A DNA stretch of 64,000 bases from Terriglobia bacterium (GTDB taxonomy: Bacteria; Acidobacteriota; Terriglobia; Terriglobales; Acidobacteriaceae), in contig JAIQFZ010000030.1 in the NCBI GenBank assembly GCA_020073015.1, forward strand, positions 1 through 64,000, written 5' to 3'. Below the pieces are notes generated by a model. It was given only the letters and a program-made list of their open reading frames with translations, was not told where the DNA came from and did no database searches. This document shows, piece after piece, positions 27,061 to 36,371 of the stretch; the first letter of the stretch is position 1; the number at the start of each line of letters is the position of its first letter. Made by a program: the position numbers and the translations under genes.

Positions 27061-27846
27061 ATGGCTGCCGCGCGCATTGTGTTCCTGATGTACCACGAAC
27101 TGGGACTTCCAGGCCGGACGCTTTGCCAGTCTGAGCCGGGCTACGTGCGCTATATCCTGCCGGTCGACACTTTCCGCAGCCAGATGGACTGGATGAAGAA
27201 ATCCGGCTTTCGTGGCCTGAATGTGAGCGGCGCTCTTCGCTACCCTGCCGATCCCAGTGTTTGTATCACTTTCGATGATGGCTGTGAGACCGACCTGATC
27301 GCCGCCGCGCCCCTGCTCCGCGAGTTCGGCTTCAACGCAACCTTCTTTCTCACCGCCGGCTTCCTCGGCACACCCGGCTACCTCACCGCCAACCAGGTGC
27401 GTGAACTGGACTCCCAAGGCTTCGAGATCGGCTGCCACTCCATGACGCACCCCTATTTATCCGATCTCCCGGAACCGGAACTCCGCCGCGAGATGGTTGA
27501 CGCCAAGCTCCAGATCGAACAGATCGTCCGCCATCCCATCGAACACTTTTCGTGTCCGGGTGGGCGCTTCGACCAGCGCACTCTGGAGATGGCCCGCCGC
27601 GCCGGATTTCAAACGGTCACCAACAGTCGCTTCCACGCGAACTCATCCCGCACCAGCCGCTACGATCTCGGTCGAGTTGCCATGCTGAGGGATATGCCGC
27701 TCGCGGAATTTGCCGCCACTTGTCACGGCCAAGGCTTGTGGAAGAAACGGCTCCAACACAGCACCCGGCGCGGCGTTCAGCGACTGCTCGGAAACCGCAT
27801 GTACGACAGGTTACGAAAGGCCCTGCTGAGGGAATCAGAACAGTAA
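27061..27846 (+). CDS. polysaccharide deacetylase (NodB/CE4 family)
   Basis: From ATG27061 the product is 261 residues, with no signal peptide visible. CE4 motifs are present: motif 1 CITFDDG (68-74, catalytic and metal-binding Asp), motif 2 GCHSMTHPYL (HxxxH, about 125-134) and motif 3 SCPGGRFD. The enzyme removes N- or O-acetyl groups from a polysaccharide or its precursor; lacking a signal it may act in the cytoplasm or on a membrane-bound intermediate. An in-frame TTG at 27031 is an alternative start. It is the last gene of the co-directional block beginning at 16569. Confidence 0.85.
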   Translation: MAAARIVFLMYHELGLPGRTLCQSEPGYVRYILPVDTFRSQMDWMKKSGFRGLNVSGALRYPADPSVCITFDDGCETDLIAAAPLLREFGFNATFFLTAGFLGTPGYLTANQVRELDSQGFEIGCHSMTHPYLSDLPEPELRREMVDAKLQIEQIVRHPIEHFSCPGGRFDQRTLEMARRAGFQTVTNSRFHANSSRTSRYDLGRVAMLRDMPLAEFAATCHGQGLWKKRLQHSTRRGVQRLLGNRMYDRLRKALLRESEQ

Positions 27847-28146
27847 CCGCATCCACACTTCTTTCCCCAGCCTTTTCGTCCTGCTCCCGCCAGACTGCCC
27901 TTTCGCGATTCGACAATAGCCGCGCCAACCCCGTCGGTAGGCTTTACTTGTCAATTCAACATCTCGAAAAACGACCGGACAAGGTCGCCGCGAATCGGGA
28001 CAATACGCTCCTGCTGCTTTCGACCAGATGTACTTGTGCGTTGCACGCTGAACTTCTGGTATCTGGCAACTCCTTGGATCCACAGATAGATTTCAGCCTG
28101 AGGACTCGATCGACTGGTCCCCCATCCTTATAGTCGAGGGCTCAAG
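27847..28146. other. intergenic stretch, no gene seen
   Basis: The 300 bases between the deacetylase and the beta-helix lipoprotein have no convincing frame, hairpin or promoter. GAGGG shortly before 28147 is the ribosome binding site of the next gene. Confidence 0.45.
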
Positions 28147-30801
28147 ATGTCTGGAGCTGGCAACGACCGTTTTCATGGCACGCTTCATTCTTCATGGCTG
28201 CCCGATCGGGTGGCAGCACCCCAGTTGGGTGCGATGTTGATGGTTCTGCTGGCGGCGTTCATCACCGCCGGATGCGGCACGTCCGCGCAAGCGGGCAGCA
28301 ATTCCCACAGCTTGACTCTCACGGGTACCCCCCCGGCCGGCACCGCAAACCAGTCCTACAACACCGTGTTGACCGTGAGTGGGGGAAGCGCGCCGTATCA
28401 TTTCGGGATTAAGTCGGGCACACTGCCCCAGGGCCTGACTCTGAACCCGGCCACCGGTTCTATTTCTGGAACACCGGTCTCCGCGGGTTCGTACCCGTTT
28501 GAAGTGATCGTGACCGATGCACCCCTGCCGGATCAAGGAACAGAAACGTTTGTCGTGACCGTCGGCGCCGGAGACCCGGTAAAGCTCAGTGTGTCCCCAA
28601 CCAGCTTGACCATAGCTGCGGAACAGAAGCAGCAGTTCACGGCGGCGGTCAGCGGAACGGCCAATACCGCCGTCACTTGGTCGGCGACTACGGGCTCGAT
28701 TTCCAGTAGCGGACTTTATACCGCTCCCGTTGTGAATGTTCAGACCAGCGCCACGATCAAGGCCACCAGTGTGGCCGATTCGTCGAAGTCGGCGAGCGCA
28801 ACGGTGACCGTCACTGCGAGCACCGGCCAGTCGCTCACCATCACCAACGGCAATCCGCCCGACGGACGACTGAACAGCGCGTATGCCTTCACCTTCACAG
28901 CGGCGGGTGGGACGCAGCCCTACACGTGGAGTGTCTCAGCCGGAAGTCTTCCCAAGGGGCTCACGTTGGGTCAAGCCGGCGAGTTGTCTGGAACGCCCGC
29001 CGCTACGGGTTCGTTCGGCTTCAAGGTAACTGTAAAAGACAAAGCCGCGCATGCGGTCCAAGGCTCGTTTGGGATGAACCTCGCCGGCGCCGGCAACTTC
29101 GATGGGCCCGCCGAACTGCCGCGTGTCGACGTCCCCAGCACGATGGCCGACACACCGGCACCGGGAAGTCGGGTTCAAGTCGCTGCCAGCGGAGATCTGC
29201 AGGCGGCGATTAACAATGCCCAATGCGGAGACACCATCGAGCTTCAAGCAGGAGCCACCTACGACAAACTGCTGACACTCCCCGCCAAGCCGTGCGATGA
29301 CCAGCACTGGATCATCATTCGCACCAATGCTCCCGACAGTGCGCTGCCGGCGGAAGGCCAGCGGCTCACGCCGTGTTATGCCGGTCTCGCATCCTTACCG
29401 AATCGTCCGGCTTACAACTGCCCGAAGTCACAAAACGTGCTGGCTAAGATCTCCCATTCGGTGCACATGGGATCGGGCCCGATTCTGCTGGCAAGCGGGG
29501 CCAATCACTACCGTCTCGTCGGCCTGGAGATTACGCGATTCGTGGACAAGGTTCCCGTCGTGGCGCTGGTTTCGACCGTGAAAGATTCCCCGGCCGATCA
29601 CATTGTCATTGACCGCTCCTGGCTCCACGGGACGGCGCAGGATGAAACCCGTCGCGGCGTCGCCCTCCGCGGAACCACTTATGTGGCGATCGTGGATTCT
29701 TACCTGAACGATTTCCACTGCACGGCGATTTCTGGAACGTGTACCGACGCCTCTGCCACCGGCGGTGGCACCGGCGATCTCGCAAGCGGCCCCTGGAAGA
29801 TCGAGGGCAACTTCCTGGAGGCGGCTGGCGAGAACATTCTCTTCGGAGGCGCGGCGGCTACCATCGTCCCCGCCGACATTACGATCCGCCACAACCACTT
29901 CTACAAGGTCCCACAATGGCGGAAAGGCGAGCCGGGATTTGTGGGAGGGTACTCCGGCGATCCCTTTGTGGTGAAGAATCTCTTTGAAATCAAGAACGGA
30001 ACGCGCATCCTGTTCGAAGGCAACATTCTTGAGTACTCGTGGGGCGGGTTCTCGCAGTTCGGGCAAGCGATTCTGATCACCCCACGCAACGCCGCCAACC
30101 CGGACACTAAGGAGGGCAACCTTTGCCCCATGTGCGAAGCCACGGACATCACCATTCGCTACAACAAAATCAGCCACACGGCGGCGGGCTTCAACATTGC
30201 CAACGTCATGGTCGGCAACCTGGGGGCGCAAGCCGGCGAGCGCTACAGTATCCATGACATCGTCGTCGATGACATCGATGCTGCGAAGTACAAGGGCGGC
30301 GGCGGCTTGTTCCTGGTGATGAACAACTGGCCCAAGCAGACACTGAACAACGTGAGCATCCGGCACGTGACCGGCTTCCCGGACCAAGTCGGCCACTTGA
30401 TGGCGGTTATGAACGACCTGAGTTATCCGCAAATGTACGCGTTCACTTTCTCCGACAACCTGGTGGTCGTTCCGACGCACCCGGTCTGGTCGGCGGGAGG
30501 AACCAACAACTGTGCGGTGGCCGACGTTCCGACAACGGTCCTTTCCACCTGCTTCAAGACCTACACCTTTACCAACAACGTCCTGGCTGCCGTAACCAAA
30601 GCGTTCCCACCCGCTAAGTGGCCGGGCGGAAACTTTTTCCCGAGCACGGTCGACGAAGTGGGCTTCGTGAACTACAACAACGGCAGCGGAGGCGACTATC
30701 ACCTCCAAGCGAGCAGCCCTCACAAGGGAAAGGCCAGTGACGGCAAGGATCCCGGAGCGGACATCGACGCCGTGAACGCCGCCACTCAGGGAGTGGAGTA
30801 A
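28147..30801 (+). CDS. lipoprotein with Ig-like repeats and a parallel beta-helix domain
   Basis: The 884-residue product has a lipoprotein signal ending ITAGC (Cys43). Its first part holds putative-Ig (He_PIG) modules at about 55-140 and 225-310, each with YxF/W-xx-xxGxLPxGLTL and SGTP motifs. Between them is a Big_2-like domain with VSPTSLTIAAEQKQQFTA and a TWSAT core. Residues about 320-884 form a right-handed parallel beta-helix (GDTIELQAGATY, VGLEITRF, DSYLNDFHC, HNHFYK), a fold of polysaccharide lyases and pectin-type hydrolases. The helix domain is closely related to the next gene. The likely role is binding or cutting a polysaccharide at the cell surface; no catalytic residues can be assigned. 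Confidence 0.8.
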   Translation: MSGAGNDRFHGTLHSSWLPDRVAAPQLGAMLMVLLAAFITAGCGTSAQAGSNSHSLTLTGTPPAGTANQSYNTVLTVSGGSAPYHFGIKSGTLPQGLTLNPATGSISGTPVSAGSYPFEVIVTDAPLPDQGTETFVVTVGAGDPVKLSVSPTSLTIAAEQKQQFTAAVSGTANTAVTWSATTGSISSSGLYTAPVVNVQTSATIKATSVADSSKSASATVTVTASTGQSLTITNGNPPDGRLNSAYAFTFTAAGGTQPYTWSVSAGSLPKGLTLGQAGELSGTPAATGSFGFKVTVKDKAAHAVQGSFGMNLAGAGNFDGPAELPRVDVPSTMADTPAPGSRVQVAASGDLQAAINNAQCGDTIELQAGATYDKLLTLPAKPCDDQHWIIIRTNAPDSALPAEGQRLTPCYAGLASLPNRPAYNCPKSQNVLAKISHSVHMGSGPILLASGANHYRLVGLEITRFVDKVPVVALVSTVKDSPADHIVIDRSWLHGTAQDETRRGVALRGTTYVAIVDSYLNDFHCTAISGTCTDASATGGGTGDLASGPWKIEGNFLEAAGENILFGGAAATIVPADITIRHNHFYKVPQWRKGEPGFVGGYSGDPFVVKNLFEIKNGTRILFEGNILEYSWGGFSQFGQAILITPRNAANPDTKEGNLCPMCEATDITIRYNKISHTAAGFNIANVMVGNLGAQAGERYSIHDIVVDDIDAAKYKGGGGLFLVMNNWPKQTLNNVSIRHVTGFPDQVGHLMAVMNDLSYPQMYAFTFSDNLVVVPTHPVWSAGGTNNCAVADVPTTVLSTCFKTYTFTNNVLAAVTKAFPPAKWPGGNFFPSTVDEVGFVNYNNGSGGDYHLQASSPHKGKASDGKDPGADIDAVNAATQGVE

Positions 30802-30811
30802 AGAACCACGG

Positions 30812-30846
30812 GTGCGGGCCGATCCAGTTGGCCCGCACTCTGTTTT
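30812..30846 (+). terminator. intrinsic terminator after the first beta-helix gene
   Basis: GTGCGGGCC (30812-30820) pairs perfectly with GGCCCGCAC (30830-30838) over a 9-nt loop and is followed by TCTGTTTT. It begins 10 nt after the TAA at 30799-30801, so the next beta-helix gene is transcribed separately. Confidence 0.8.
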
Positions 30847-30876
30847 CCCCCGGTCAACCTGCATTCTCCTTCGCGG

Positions 30877-30882
30877 TATAAT
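30877..30882 (+). promoter_or_regulatory. -10 box for the second beta-helix gene
   Basis: There is a perfect TATAAT 30 nt after the terminator and about 75 nt before the ATG at 30959. The -35 region (TCAACC around 30854) is weak. Its placement after a terminator makes a promoter here likely. Confidence 0.45.
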
Positions 30883-30958
30883 CCTTCTCACAGCGAGCCG
30901 TCACCCGTTATTCCGTCCCTGGCCAGCCCGGCAGAGTGCGGTATCCCCGAGGAGGAGC

Positions 30959-32929
30959 ATGTCTTTTTTCCACTCTCCACAGCCAAGTCTTCCTATCTCT
31001 GCTAAACCGGCTTTTCTGATTCGTACCGAGCTTTATCGTTTGAGCACACTGCTGGCGCTGCTGATCGCAACCGCTTGGGCGACGCCAGCGTGGGGCCAGT
31101 CTGCAGCGAGCGCAAAAGGGAAGGCGGCCGAGCCTGTCCGGTTTACGGTGGCGGCACCGCCGCCCGAGGGTGAAAACGCATACTGCGGCAAAGGCAACGT
31201 CGCAAAATTTGGCGAGAAAGACGGCCCCGCCGAACTCCCGAAGACCTGTTACTACACGGGGCTCGACGGTACTCCCTCTCCTGGGAAGCAGAACCGCGTG
31301 GGAGCAAACTCGGATCTAACCGAAGCGCTCGAGGGCGCCAAGTGCGGGGATACGCTGCTGCTGGCAGCTGGCGCATCGTTCCCGATCAAACAATTTCCAA
31401 GGAAGAACTGCGACGACCAGCACTACATCACCGTACGAACCGACACACCCGATTCCAAGCTGCCGCCCGAAGGTACGCGCATTTCCCCCGCATGGGGCGG
31501 TATTGCCACCCTGCCTGGCCGCCCCCCCTATGCACAACCCGCTGGAGGCGCGGCGAAGCTGATGGCCACCATCGTGGTCAAGCCGGAGATTGGCGTCGAG
31601 TTCGGTGACCATTATCGTTTCATTGGCATCGAATGGGTTCCTCTGGAGGGCCGGAAAATTGGCCGCCTGCTTTTCACCAACGGCGGCGATCATCTAATTT
31701 TCGATCGAAACTGGGTTCATGGCACGGATGGAGCGGAACTCGGACATGGGCTCGGCATCAAGGGTTCGGCCTACGTTGCGGTGATTCATTCCTATTTCAA
31801 CAGCTTCACTTGTACAGCCGGCAGAGGAAGCTGTACGGATGCGACGGCGGTCGGAGGTGGCAATGGCGACCTGCCAACTCACACGCTGAAGATCGTCGAC
31901 AACTTCCTGGAATCGAGCGGTCAGAACGTCTTCCTGGGGGGAGCGGCCGCCAGTGTCCGTCCGGAAGATATCGAGATCCGCCGTAACCACATGTTCAAGC
32001 CGATGTTCTGGAACCGGAACTCTCCCGACTACAAAGAACCAACGCCGATCGTAAAAAATCTGTTTGAACTCAAGAACGCACGTAGGGTGCTGTTCGAAGC
32101 AAACTATCTGGAAAATTCCTGGGGTGGGTTCAGCCAGGTCGGACCGGCGATCGTCCTGACGCCGCGCAACAATCTGAACAAGATCACGGGCGAAGTTAAG
32201 TGTCCGGATTGCGCGGTCACCGACGTCACCATTCGATATGTATGGATCCGCAGGGTGAACCAGGTCCTGCAGATCGCAAACCCCATGGATAAAGTGAAAC
32301 CGGCGCCGGGCAATTCCTACTCGATTCACGACATCGTGGCCGAAGGACTCGGCTATCCGGAGTGCGGCAAAGCCTGTGGCGGCGCTCTCAATCACCTGAG
32401 TGGCCCAGTGGGCGGCTCACCCAAGGATTCGACCATGCACGATGTCGTGATCGACCACATCACCTTTGTCTCCATGAAGGAAACGAAAGACATCGCGATT
32501 CTGGGAGGACCACCGCAGAGCGATCCAAACGAACCACCCCGGATGTACAACATCACCTGGACCAACACCATCGCGGATGCGGGCCAGTATGGCATGTGGC
32601 CCTTGGGCGGAACTCCGGAGGAGAATTGTTCGTATTTCCCGGGCGCCACTCCCAAGACCCGGATCGAAGCCTGCTGGAAGGGGCACAGCGCATTTCGCGG
32701 AAACGTGTTGGCAGGAGGCGACAGCATCCGCGGACAGAAGCCCGAGTGGCCGGAAGGGAATCCCATCGTAGACAGCCTGGAATCCGTTGGGTTCGTGAAA
32801 CTCAACCACGGCCTGGATGGCGACTATCATCTGGCAGCCAACAGCAAACTGAAGGGCAAGGCGACCGATGGCCGCGACCCTGGGGCCGACGTCGATGCTG
32901 TGTTGTCCGGGATCCGAGGTGTGCGTTAA
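30959..32929 (+). CDS. secreted parallel beta-helix protein
   Basis: The 656-residue protein has a signal-type segment (LSTLLALLIATAWATPAWG, cleavage before QSAAS). ATG30959 is set by GGAGG immediately upstream; the frame is open from 30812 but that extension overlaps a terminator. The body is a right-handed beta-helix related along its length to the C-terminal part of the preceding lipoprotein: GDTLLLAAGASFPI, CDDQHYITVRTDTPDS, NYLENSWGGFSQVG, and a shared ending GDYHL ... GKATDGRDPGADVDAV. It lacks the Ig modules and lipobox, so it would be released rather than anchored. A possible polysaccharide lyase or binding protein. Confidence 0.8.
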   Translation: MSFFHSPQPSLPISAKPAFLIRTELYRLSTLLALLIATAWATPAWGQSAASAKGKAAEPVRFTVAAPPPEGENAYCGKGNVAKFGEKDGPAELPKTCYYTGLDGTPSPGKQNRVGANSDLTEALEGAKCGDTLLLAAGASFPIKQFPRKNCDDQHYITVRTDTPDSKLPPEGTRISPAWGGIATLPGRPPYAQPAGGAAKLMATIVVKPEIGVEFGDHYRFIGIEWVPLEGRKIGRLLFTNGGDHLIFDRNWVHGTDGAELGHGLGIKGSAYVAVIHSYFNSFTCTAGRGSCTDATAVGGGNGDLPTHTLKIVDNFLESSGQNVFLGGAAASVRPEDIEIRRNHMFKPMFWNRNSPDYKEPTPIVKNLFELKNARRVLFEANYLENSWGGFSQVGPAIVLTPRNNLNKITGEVKCPDCAVTDVTIRYVWIRRVNQVLQIANPMDKVKPAPGNSYSIHDIVAEGLGYPECGKACGGALNHLSGPVGGSPKDSTMHDVVIDHITFVSMKETKDIAILGGPPQSDPNEPPRMYNITWTNTIADAGQYGMWPLGGTPEENCSYFPGATPKTRIEACWKGHSAFRGNVLAGGDSIRGQKPEWPEGNPIVDSLESVGFVKLNHGLDGDYHLAANSKLKGKATDGRDPGADVDAVLSGIRGVR

Positions 32930-32939
32930 GCCGGAAGGA

Positions 32940-34520
32940 TCAGTTCTTGGCAGGCTCCGCGAGTTGATAAATGCGGTAGATCGGGTTCGCAAACGTGCAT
33001 TGGTAGTCCATGCCCTCGATTCTTGCCTTCCCGCATTCCGGCGGGAGATTCAACCGGCGGCGCAGCGTGCCCTGGTCGGAGTACACCACGAATCGGGGCT
33101 TCTCGCGTGTGATGTACTGATCAACGGTTTCGTCGTAGCTGGTGTTCGCTAAGAAGGCTCGCTTTCCTGGGTCCAGAGGCAGGGCCGACGCCTGCCCGAC
33201 GATATTCGATTCCTCGTTGTAGTTGTCAATCACTACGACGTCGTCGGCCCCCATATGGGTGCGCAGGTAGTGTGCCACGCCCACAATGTGCGGGGCGTAA
33301 CGCAGACGCGGCGAAATCGAGGCGACCTTGCTGGAGAAGCGGTTGGGATGCTCGCTCAGGAAGAAGACAATTCCCAGATTCGCCACCAGAAAAGCAGCCA
33401 GCAGCGCGTAGGCGAGACGGAGTCGTCCGGGAAAGAGTCTCGTGCACAAACGCTCGCAGCCAAAGCCCGCGATCACGGCCAGCATTGCGCCTAGCGTCAT
33501 CGTATAGCGCGCCATGGCGAGCAGTTTTCCCGTCGCGATCTCGTAGTTCTGCACGAGGGCAAAGAACAAAGTTAGAGCGGCAAATGACGCCGCCAGTCGC
33601 GATGACCACGATTTCAAGAACCCATACAAGGCTGCCAGCACCGCGAGCGGCGACAGACTGATCAGCAAGGCCCCCGGCCCAAGCGCCAACTGGTAAGCGA
33701 GGGGCACAGGGTGGGTTTTGAACCATCCCGTGACGAGTGTATTGTGCTGGCTCAGCACCCGCATGGGATCGTGAAAGACGATCGCACTGTACACCATGGA
33801 AAAGATCGGCCAGGCACCCGCCGTCAGGCCCAGAGTGAGAAGGGGCTTCAGCCAGCGCGCGAACCATGCCGGCCGTGACGCCTGATCCTGATACTCAAAA
33901 ATGGCAAGAATGATTCCCAGCCCAAAGAAAATCGCCCACGCCTCCAGGCGAATGGTCTCGGCCACCGAGAGGCTGAGTCCGCCCATCGCCAATCGCCCGA
34001 GCGGCCGCGACTCGTCGCGGAAATAGCCGAAAAAAAACATCAGACCTGCGAGCAGAAAAAACAGGTAGCTCGCTTCGGCGGACGAGGTCGTGCTGTATCC
34101 GATATGAAGACTGTAGAAAGAAAAAACCGCTAACGCGATCACCCCAGACGGTTCGCCATAGAGAGTGCGAGCAAGTCTCCACACCAGGTAGAGCGAGCCA
34201 ATGCCCGCGACCAGGCTTAGGAATCTGCCCGCGAACACCACGTCGTGGAATAGAAGTGTAAAGAGTCCGATCAGCCAGAAGTGCCCCGGAGGATACGCGC
34301 CGTAGCCGATCTTAAACACTGGGTGCTTCAACCACTCCGCCGTTAACGTCAAGCGCGCCCATGCATCGCCACCGGTATTGGCTGAATAGAAGAACGAGGT
34401 AGTGCGGAACACGGCCCCGACAGCGATGAGCACGATCGCGTAGGGTGAGGAGGGTTGCGACACGTCCGCAGCCTGCATCGAATGGATCTGTGTCGCTTGG
34501 CTCTGGGTCAACTGGCTCAT
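32940..34520 (-). CDS. polytopic membrane glycosyltransferase, GT39/ArnT-like
   Basis: The 526-residue protein has about ten membrane segments. The first luminal loop (TTSFFYSANTGGDAWARLTLTAEW, read as two parts) carries the acidic residue expected of the dolichyl/undecaprenyl-phosphate-sugar mannosyltransferase fold. The C-terminal ~130 residues are soluble, as in PMT/ArnT-type enzymes. It would transfer a sugar from a polyprenyl-phosphate donor on the periplasmic face. It converges on the beta-helix gene (10 nt apart) and is downstream of a sulfotransferase on the same strand. Assignment to GT39 is by topology and position, not by a decisive motif. Confidence 0.65.
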   Translation of the reverse strand: MSQLTQSQATQIHSMQAADVSQPSSPYAIVLIAVGAVFRTTSFFYSANTGGDAWARLTLTAEWLKHPVFKIGYGAYPPGHFWLIGLFTLLFHDVVFAGRFLSLVAGIGSLYLVWRLARTLYGEPSGVIALAVFSFYSLHIGYSTTSSAEASYLFFLLAGLMFFFGYFRDESRPLGRLAMGGLSLSVAETIRLEAWAIFFGLGIILAIFEYQDQASRPAWFARWLKPLLTLGLTAGAWPIFSMVYSAIVFHDPMRVLSQHNTLVTGWFKTHPVPLAYQLALGPGALLISLSPLAVLAALYGFLKSWSSRLAASFAALTLFFALVQNYEIATGKLLAMARYTMTLGAMLAVIAGFGCERLCTRLFPGRLRLAYALLAAFLVANLGIVFFLSEHPNRFSSKVASISPRLRYAPHIVGVAHYLRTHMGADDVVVIDNYNEESNIVGQASALPLDPGKRAFLANTSYDETVDQYITREKPRFVVYSDQGTLRRRLNLPPECGKARIEGMDYQCTFANPIYRIYQLAEPAKN

Positions 34521-34562
34521 GATGGTCGCTTTCTCGGCCCGCGCTCGGAGCCGTGGTAGTCC

Positions 34563-35618
34563 CTACGATGAGGCGTTTTCCAGATCGAGCACGGACATGT
34601 TGGAGAACCGGCCCACGGGCGTGTGCAGTTTTGCCCACAGCTTGCCGTCGAGGAAATGCGTATAGAAAGCGTGCATCAGTTTCGCCCGAGCGCCCAGTTT
34701 CCGTTCTGCTGGGACCGTGGTCAGCGGGTAGCCAAGATCCTCCAGGCAGCCGCCGACCAGCGATTCGATCGCGACGACTTCGTCGTGCGACAAACGCTCT
34801 TTCCAGCGATTCACCGGATTGTGGCGCCCCAATTCCGGTTCCCCCAGAAAAGAAGAGTTCGATTCTTTCAGCCTTCCCAGACCAGCTTGCTGGACGTGAT
34901 CGTAGTCCAAATCTTGATCGATGAACTGAGCCACCGCGGCCAGCGTCTTCTTTGGCTGGTTGACCAGTTCCTCGTAGCGGACTTCCAGGTAACTGTCCGG
35001 GAACATGCGGCCGTAGTGCTGCCCCTTGCGAACCATCCATTCCCAATAGACGGCGGTTTCGAGCAGGCCACGAGCCTTCGAACTCCAGGGAAAAGGGCGA
35101 AACCCTCCCATCTTCATCAGGGAAAGCGCAATATCGCGGCCGTCGCGCACGATATGGAGAAACAAGGCATTCGGGAGATCGCGTTTGATACGCTCCACGT
35201 GCAAAACATAGTCCGGATCGTACACCGCCCAGCGCGCCACGCCCTGCTTCCGCGCGACCTCCTCCATCACGATCCGGATGAAGTCCCCGCCGGTCCGGCA
35301 TTCCGCCTCGAGCTTGGACGACAACTCAGCCGCCTCCAGGCCGGAGCGGCGGAATCCCTTACTGTGCAGAAATAGATCGATCGCTTTCGCTCGATTGGCC
35401 GCTACGTTGAGCGGACCGCAGCGTGGGATCACGACCTTGTAGATGGGTAAGTAACCGCGGTAAAAAGCAAACCCGCCAGCGGAAAGCAGCGTGTCATAGA
35501 GCAGGTTCGTGCCGGAGCGGTGGCAGCCCACGACGAACACCGGGTTTCGACTGCGGCCGCCGCCCGCCGACGCTGTCGGCGCGGCTACAGCGGCTTCTGC
35601 GCTTGCGTTGTCCGCCAT
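34563..35618 (-). CDS. sulfotransferase (Sulfotransfer_3-like)
   Basis: The 351-residue protein opens with a low-complexity Ala/Ser/Gly stretch, then VFVVGCHRSGTNLLYDTLL (5'-phosphosulfate loop, about 27-45) and FLHIVRDGRDIALSLMKMGG (3'-phosphate site, about 155-174). It is of a different branch from the tandem three: GCHRSGTN replaces the YPKSGNTW form. Also seen are EVRYEELVNQPKKTL and RWKERLSHDEVVAIESL, common in this family. The acceptor is unknown, presumably a carbohydrate. It lies 42 nt upstream of the GT39-like gene, probably the same transcript. Confidence 0.87.
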   Translation of the reverse strand: MADNASAEAAVAAPTASAGGGRSRNPVFVVGCHRSGTNLLYDTLLSAGGFAFYRGYLPIYKVVIPRCGPLNVAANRAKAIDLFLHSKGFRRSGLEAAELSSKLEAECRTGGDFIRIVMEEVARKQGVARWAVYDPDYVLHVERIKRDLPNALFLHIVRDGRDIALSLMKMGGFRPFPWSSKARGLLETAVYWEWMVRKGQHYGRMFPDSYLEVRYEELVNQPKKTLAAVAQFIDQDLDYDHVQQAGLGRLKESNSSFLGEPELGRHNPVNRWKERLSHDEVVAIESLVGGCLEDLGYPLTTVPAERKLGARAKLMHAFYTHFLDGKLWAKLHTPVGRFSNMSVLDLENASS

Positions 35619-35701
35619 CGAGCAAAGTATAACATCGGGGTTTTGAGAGTCTGCTCTAGTGTCGTGCCGTTACTTTCGTAACCAAGCCAGCTGGGTAGCG
35701 T

Positions 35702-35741
35702 CGGCAACTTGCCGGCTGTAGCGAGGGCACCTTGCCCTCGC
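35702..35741. repeat. pair of intergenic palindromes
   Basis: CGGCAA-C-TTGCCG (35702-35714) is followed by GCGAGGGCA-CCT-TGCCCTCGC (35721-35741), both perfect inverted repeats. They lie between divergent genes. The form matches short palindromes scattered in intergenic DNA; two other examples occur at 38639 and 39897. Confidence 0.65.
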
Positions 35742-35814
35742 AGACGCAGTGGCCCAACAAAGGCCGTAGGTGAAACATCAACCCTGTGTTAATTTCTTAG
35801 AGTCGCGCGATCGT

Positions 35815-35831
35815 TTGGCATGCGCACTGCT
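35815..35831 (+). promoter_or_regulatory. sigma-54-like promoter of the VOC/FkbH/ACP operon
   Basis: TTGGCATGCGCACTGCT has GG (35817-35818) and GC (35829-35830) exactly 10 nt apart. The -24 element TTGGCATG differs from YTGGCACG at one position and the -12 is CTGCT instead of TTGCW. It lies about 85 nt upstream of the ATG at 35916 in a divergent intergenic region. Confidence 0.5.
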
Positions 35832-35915
35832 CATATGTCTGTAACGCGCGCGTGAGAAGATCTGCGTCACAAATTTTCTATAGCATCCGACGCAAGCGCA
35901 TTTCCAGCATCTACC

Positions 35916-36371
35916 ATGTCAACTCCCATCAGTGAGACCTGGGCCCCGCAGGGAAGCTTCCATCATGTCGGTTTCGTCGTGGCGTCGATCGAGAAGTCGG
36001 CCGACTCATTTGCGCAATCGCTTGGGGCGGAGTGGGACGGGCACATCATTCACGATCCGAACCAGGGTGTGCGGGTGACGTTTCTTCGCAGCCGCTTCGC
36101 TGCCGACCCTCTTTTCGAACTGGTGGAACCCGCCGGAGAAAACGCACCGGTCCAAGCTTTCGTGAAGCGCGGCGGCGGCCTGCACCACGTATGTTACGAA
36201 GTAGAGAATCTGGAAGAAGCCTTGACGCGAGCAAGGGATGTCGGGGGCCTCATCACGCGCCCACCCCTGCCGGCGGTGGCGTTCGCAGGCCGCCGCATCG
36301 CGTGGGTTTATACTAAGAGCAAACTTCTCATCGAATATCTGGAGCGTTCAGGGGATGGCCGCCGAGCATGA
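35916..36371 (+). CDS. VOC-family protein (methylmalonyl-CoA epimerase/glyoxalase-like)
   Basis: The 151-residue protein has the paired beta-alpha-beta-beta-beta modules of the vicinal-oxygen-chelate fold: FHHVGFVVASIEKSAD near the N-terminus and GGGLHHVCYEVENLEEAL in the second half, with FELVEPAGE and LIEYLE strands. His at FHHVGF and LHHVCY, and Glu in FELVEP, are the likely metal ligands. VOC enzymes epimerise, isomerise or cleave small carbonyl substrates. Its last 17 bases overlap the following FkbH-like gene, so it likely acts on the same small acyl precursor. Confidence 0.83.
   Translation: MSTPISETWAPQGSFHHVGFVVASIEKSADSFAQSLGAEWDGHIIHDPNQGVRVTFLRSRFAADPLFELVEPAGENAPVQAFVKRGGGLHHVCYEVENLEEALTRARDVGGLITRPPLPAVAFAGRRIAWVYTKSKLLIEYLERSGDGRRA

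Noticed and set aside
30829-30845. TTGGCCCG followed at 10 nt by GT, resembling a sigma-54 site before the second beta-helix gene
   Set aside because: The -12 has GT instead of GC, and the bases form the perfect stem of an intrinsic terminator.
29428-30891. 487-codon minus-strand frame opposite the first beta-helix gene
   Set aside because: Antisense to a well-supported signal-bearing protein; Arg/Val/His-rich product without motifs, and it runs through a terminator.
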